Positions 5,983-6,677 of a stretch of DNA of 6,677 nt are shown piece after piece (within the stretch, counting starts at the first letter, position 1; every line of letters starts with the position of its first letter). Source of the DNA: Candidatus Woesearchaeota archaeon (lineage in GTDB: Archaea; Nanobdellota; Nanobdellia; SCGC-AAA011-G17; VGLX01). Both the position numbers and the translations under genes were made by a program. Location of the stretch: the NCBI GenBank assembly GCA_016866645.1, contig VGLX01000073.1:1-6677 (forward strand). Direction: 5' to 3'. The notes below the pieces were generated by a model. It had not been told where the DNA came from. It searched no databases and saw only the letters and a program-made list of their open reading frames with translations.

Positions 5983-6006
5983 AATAGTTAGGGGGGTTAA
6001 ACTTTA

Positions 6007-6198
6007 ATGACTGAAGGACAGTACCTAGTGTTGTGGAAGGTACGCGAACAAGTGCCAAAACGAAGGTTTTGGGACTTCGTGACGAAGAAGAAAAAACCAA
6101 GGCGAGAACCGGAAGCAGACGAATACGAGCCAGTTTTTGAGCATTCATGTTTAAATGGCTGCACCAGACCACTTTTGTTAAAAGTAACAAAAGAGTGA
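6007..6198 (+). CDS. Hypothetical 63-aa basic protein, overlapping the structured RNA
   Basis: An ATG-started frame encoding 63 residues of no recognised family. Residues 1-26 include QYLVLWKVREQV and RRFWDFV; 27-34 are a basic patch (KKKKPRRE); 35-45 are acidic with Pro; and HSCLNGC near 47-53 gives two Cys and a His, too few for a complete zinc site. A GGGGGG run (5991-5996) lies 10 nt before the ATG and could serve as an imperfect ribosome-binding site. Half of its six Arg codons are CGN, whereas the operon prefers AGG/AGA, and it has no Ile at all. Its last third encodes the perfect hairpin 6172-6193 and one arm of the 11-bp helix, an odd coincidence for a protein gene. It may be a real small protein, a protein gene with a structured 3' end, or an accident of the RNA sequence. 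Confidence 0.3.
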   Translation: MTEGQYLVLWKVREQVPKRRFWDFVTKKKKPRREPEADEYEPVFEHSCLNGCTRPLLLKVTKE

Positions 6199-6229
6199 AA
6201 CCAGTTCTTGCATTTCCTCCTTTATTTCA

Positions 6230-6257
6230 CGAGGCCCCTTACCGCCTCGAAGGGGCC
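6230..6257 (+). promoter_or_regulatory. Two mutually exclusive hairpins (possible RNA switch)
   Basis: GGCCCCTT (6233-6240) pairs perfectly with AAGGGGCC (6250-6257) over a 9-nt loop. Alternatively CGAGGC (6230-6235) pairs perfectly with GCCTCG (6244-6249) over an 8-nt loop. The two stems share 6233-6235 and the second uses the loop of the first, so only one can form. They sit 45 nt before the next start codon, where a switch could affect translation or message stability. There is no following T run, so classical attenuation is unlikely. Confidence 0.45.
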
Positions 6258-6289
6258 AGTGCAGCCATTCATGATCATAAAAAAAAGAC

Positions 6290-6294
6290 GGGTG
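6290..6294 (+). promoter_or_regulatory. Shine-Dalgarno-like GGGTG before the 76-aa gene
   Basis: GGGTG ends 8 nt before the ATG at 6303 and matches the GGTG part of the anti-SD complement (GGAGGTGA). It is modest but supports this start. An A8 run (6279-6286) and the palindrome ATGATCAT (6271-6278) lie just upstream; no convincing TATA box was found between 6199 and 6302, so the gene may be read from an upstream promoter. Confidence 0.4.
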
Positions 6295-6302
6295 TTTAGC
6301 AT

Positions 6303-6533
6303 ATGGTAAAAGGCGCAAAAAACGTTGAACAAGAGATGGTTCAGTACGAGATTCAGAATTGCAAGAGGAACATAAGCTTCTACAAGGACCAGATGGTCAA
6401 GAATGAGAAGAACCGTGAGTTCTACGCCGAGCAGATAGTGTTCATGGAGAACAAGCTGCAGAACCTGCAGAATGACTCTGAGGGCTATGAAGAGGCGGAA
6501 GAAGTTATCAATAAGATAAGGGTGTTCTTGTAA
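6303..6533 (+). CDS. Hypothetical 76-aa coiled-coil protein
   Basis: A short soluble protein that I cannot assign to a named family. Nearly its whole length (about 8-70) is predicted helical with repeated hydrophobic positions (for example VEQEMVQYEIQNC, FYAEQIVFMENKLQNLQN, EEAEEVINKIRVFL), so a two- or three-helix coiled-coil or dimerising bundle is likely. It has one Cys (residue 20), no Pro, no signal peptide and no membrane segment. Lys and Glu are abundant and balanced. Codon use resembles the operon genes, and the ATG has a modest Shine-Dalgarno, so it is probably real. It starts about 45 nt after the switch-like hairpins and may share their transcript. It could be a structural or adaptor protein; no enzymatic motif is visible. 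Confidence 0.65.
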   Translation: MVKGAKNVEQEMVQYEIQNCKRNISFYKDQMVKNEKNREFYAEQIVFMENKLQNLQNDSEGYEEAEEVINKIRVFL

Positions 6534-6559
6534 GGACTGGGTATCTGTGCTGGGATTTA

Positions 6560-6575
6560 GGAAAGGTTTTTAAAC
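6560..6575 (+). promoter_or_regulatory. BRE/TATA promoter of the right-edge gene
   Basis: GGAAAGG (6560-6566) followed by TTTTTAAAC (6567-6575) is a good archaeal BRE/TATA pair. It predicts a start near 6597 and a leader of about 40 nt before the ATG at 6637. The T5 run within it may also help end the preceding transcript. A small inverted repeat AGTTA/TAACT (6601-6605/6613-6617) lies just after the predicted start. Confidence 0.45.
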
Positions 6576-6636
6576 TCTGACGAATTCTTTCACCACCGAT
6601 AGTTAGTAACAATAACTGTTTCAGGGGTTTTGCAAG

Positions 6637-6677
6637 ATGAAACACAAGATAAAGAGCATACTCATAGGGTTATCAGC
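6637..6677 (+). CDS. Partial gene: start of a secreted or membrane protein
   Basis: ATG at 6637 opens 13 complete codons before the window ends (MKHKIKSILIGLS, with Ala next). A basic beginning followed by a hydrophobic stretch is typical of a signal peptide or a first membrane helix. CAGGGG (6622-6627) lies about 9 nt upstream as a weak ribosome-binding site, and a clear promoter is at 6560-6575. The frame, start context and promoter support a real gene; its function lies outside the window. Confidence 0.5.
   Translation, partial: MKHKIKSILIGLS

Larger units (their letters stand above)
5481..6000 (+). other. Region without a clear gene: transcribed leader or 5' part of a structured RNA
   Basis: About 520 bases after the 5452 promoter hold no convincing protein gene. 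What is visible: a hairpin with arms GA(A)TTTC/GAAATC at 5500-5521; GCGC pairing at 5482-5485/5536-5539; a nested hairpin AAAGGTC/GACCTTT (5577-5583/5611-5617) with inner AAGC/GCTT (5591-5594/5601-5604); GAAAC/GTTTC (5621-5625/5639-5643); CTAGC/GCTAG (5802-5806/5822-5826); and several runs of 4-6 G on a purine-rich plus strand. Short open frames exist (5507-5575, 5569-5739, 5808-5924) but none has a good start context and length. The helices here are weaker than in the block after 6001. It may be the 5' domain of the same RNA, a leader, or decayed sequence. Confidence 0.3.
5761..6006 (+). repeat. Imperfect direct repeat GGGGTTAA(G/A)CTTTA
   Basis: GGGGTTAAGCTTTA at 5761-5774 recurs as GGGGTTAAACTTTA at 5993-6006 (13 of 14 identical), 232 bp apart. 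Both follow longer G runs. The second copy directly precedes the densely structured block and the 63-codon ORF. Purpose unknown; it may mark a recurring RNA or processing element. Confidence 0.4.
6001..6290 (+). ncRNA. Candidate structured non-coding RNA or long structured leader
   Basis: This block contains an exceptional density of complementary helices, all seen directly: GTACCT/AGGTAC (6021-6026/6038-6043); CCAAAAC/GTTTTGG with a 4-nt loop (6055-6061/6066-6072); CTTCG/CGAAG with a 3-nt loop (6075-6079/6083-6087); an 11-position helix 6102-6112/6201-6211 with one mismatch and one G-U; an 11-bp perfect helix AATGGCTGCAC/GTGCAGCCATT (6154-6164/6259-6269); CTTTTGTTA/TAACAAAAG with loop AAAG (6172-6180/6185-6193); and GGCCCCTT/AAGGGGCC (6233-6240/6250-6257). 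Three local hairpins of 7, 8 and 9 perfect pairs plus an 11-bp long-range match in 270 nt is far above chance. The G-U pair works only for the plus-strand RNA. I do not recognise RNase P, SRP RNA, tRNA or a known riboswitch. It may be a free RNA or the leader of the gene at 6303. The 63-codon ORF over the same bases is the alternative. Confidence 0.45.

Noticed and set aside
5765..6190. A 141-codon open frame on the minus strand
   Set aside because: It starts at TTG without a usable ribosome-binding site, is rich in Leu, Ser and Phe as expected from reading the pyrimidine-rich complement of a purine-rich strand, uses codons unlike the neighbouring genes, and shows no family motif. Pyrimidine-rich strands lack stop codons by composition.
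6178..6220. Minus-strand AGGAGG (6220-6215) just before an ATG (6213-6211)
   Set aside because: The spacing is only 1-2 nt and the frame ends after 11 codons, so it is not a usable start.
6279..6286. A8 run read as a minus-strand T8 terminator
   Set aside because: No minus-strand gene lies to its right; it is more likely just an A-rich spacer before the 6303 gene.
6001..6290. RNase P RNA or SRP RNA
   Set aside because: The conserved sequence blocks I know for those RNAs were not found, although a divergent form cannot be ruled out without a covariance-model search.

Overview
The window looks archaeal. Reasons: BRE/TATA-type promoters (purine-rich block then an A/T box about 25 bp before the expected start), AUA- and AGG-rich codon use, tightly packed genes with overlapping starts and stops, a UUG start, a GbsR-like wHTH regulator and a CARDB/S-layer-type envelope protein beside a MacB/LolCDE-type ABC transporter. 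The small genes and general style would fit a DPANN-type lineage, but the sequence alone does not fix the taxon.

Layout. (1) 1-51, minus strand: the first 17 codons of a zinc-ribbon protein, cut by the window edge; transposases often start this way. (2) 52-210: divergent intergenic region with a promoter on each strand and an inverted repeat over the predicted operon start. (3) 211-5220, plus strand: a compact five-gene operon of GbsR-like regulator, LolD/MacB-type ATPase, membrane-anchored CARDB-repeat protein, and two paralogous FtsX/MacB-type permeases. Every junction overlaps or leaves only 1 nt, so the genes are probably translationally coupled. The inferred product is an envelope ABC complex: ATPase dimer, permease heterodimer and a large extracytoplasmic partner in the place MacA has in bacteria, controlled by its own regulator. 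Its substrate cannot be read from the sequence. (4) 5221-6302: more than 1 kb without a convincing protein gene. It has a T-rich terminator after the operon, a good TATA box at 5452-5461, repeated short motifs, and at 6001-6275 a dense set of perfect complementary helices of 5 to 11 bp, including a crossing pair and a mutually exclusive hairpin pair. This is best read as a structured non-coding RNA or long RNA leader, and is the most interesting part of the window. A 63-codon ORF lies across the same stretch and is the competing explanation. (5) 6303-6533: a 76-aa coiled-coil protein of unknown function. (6) 6637-6677: the start of a secreted or membrane protein with its own promoter, cut by the window edge.

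No rRNA, tRNA, CRISPR array or complete insertion sequence was seen.
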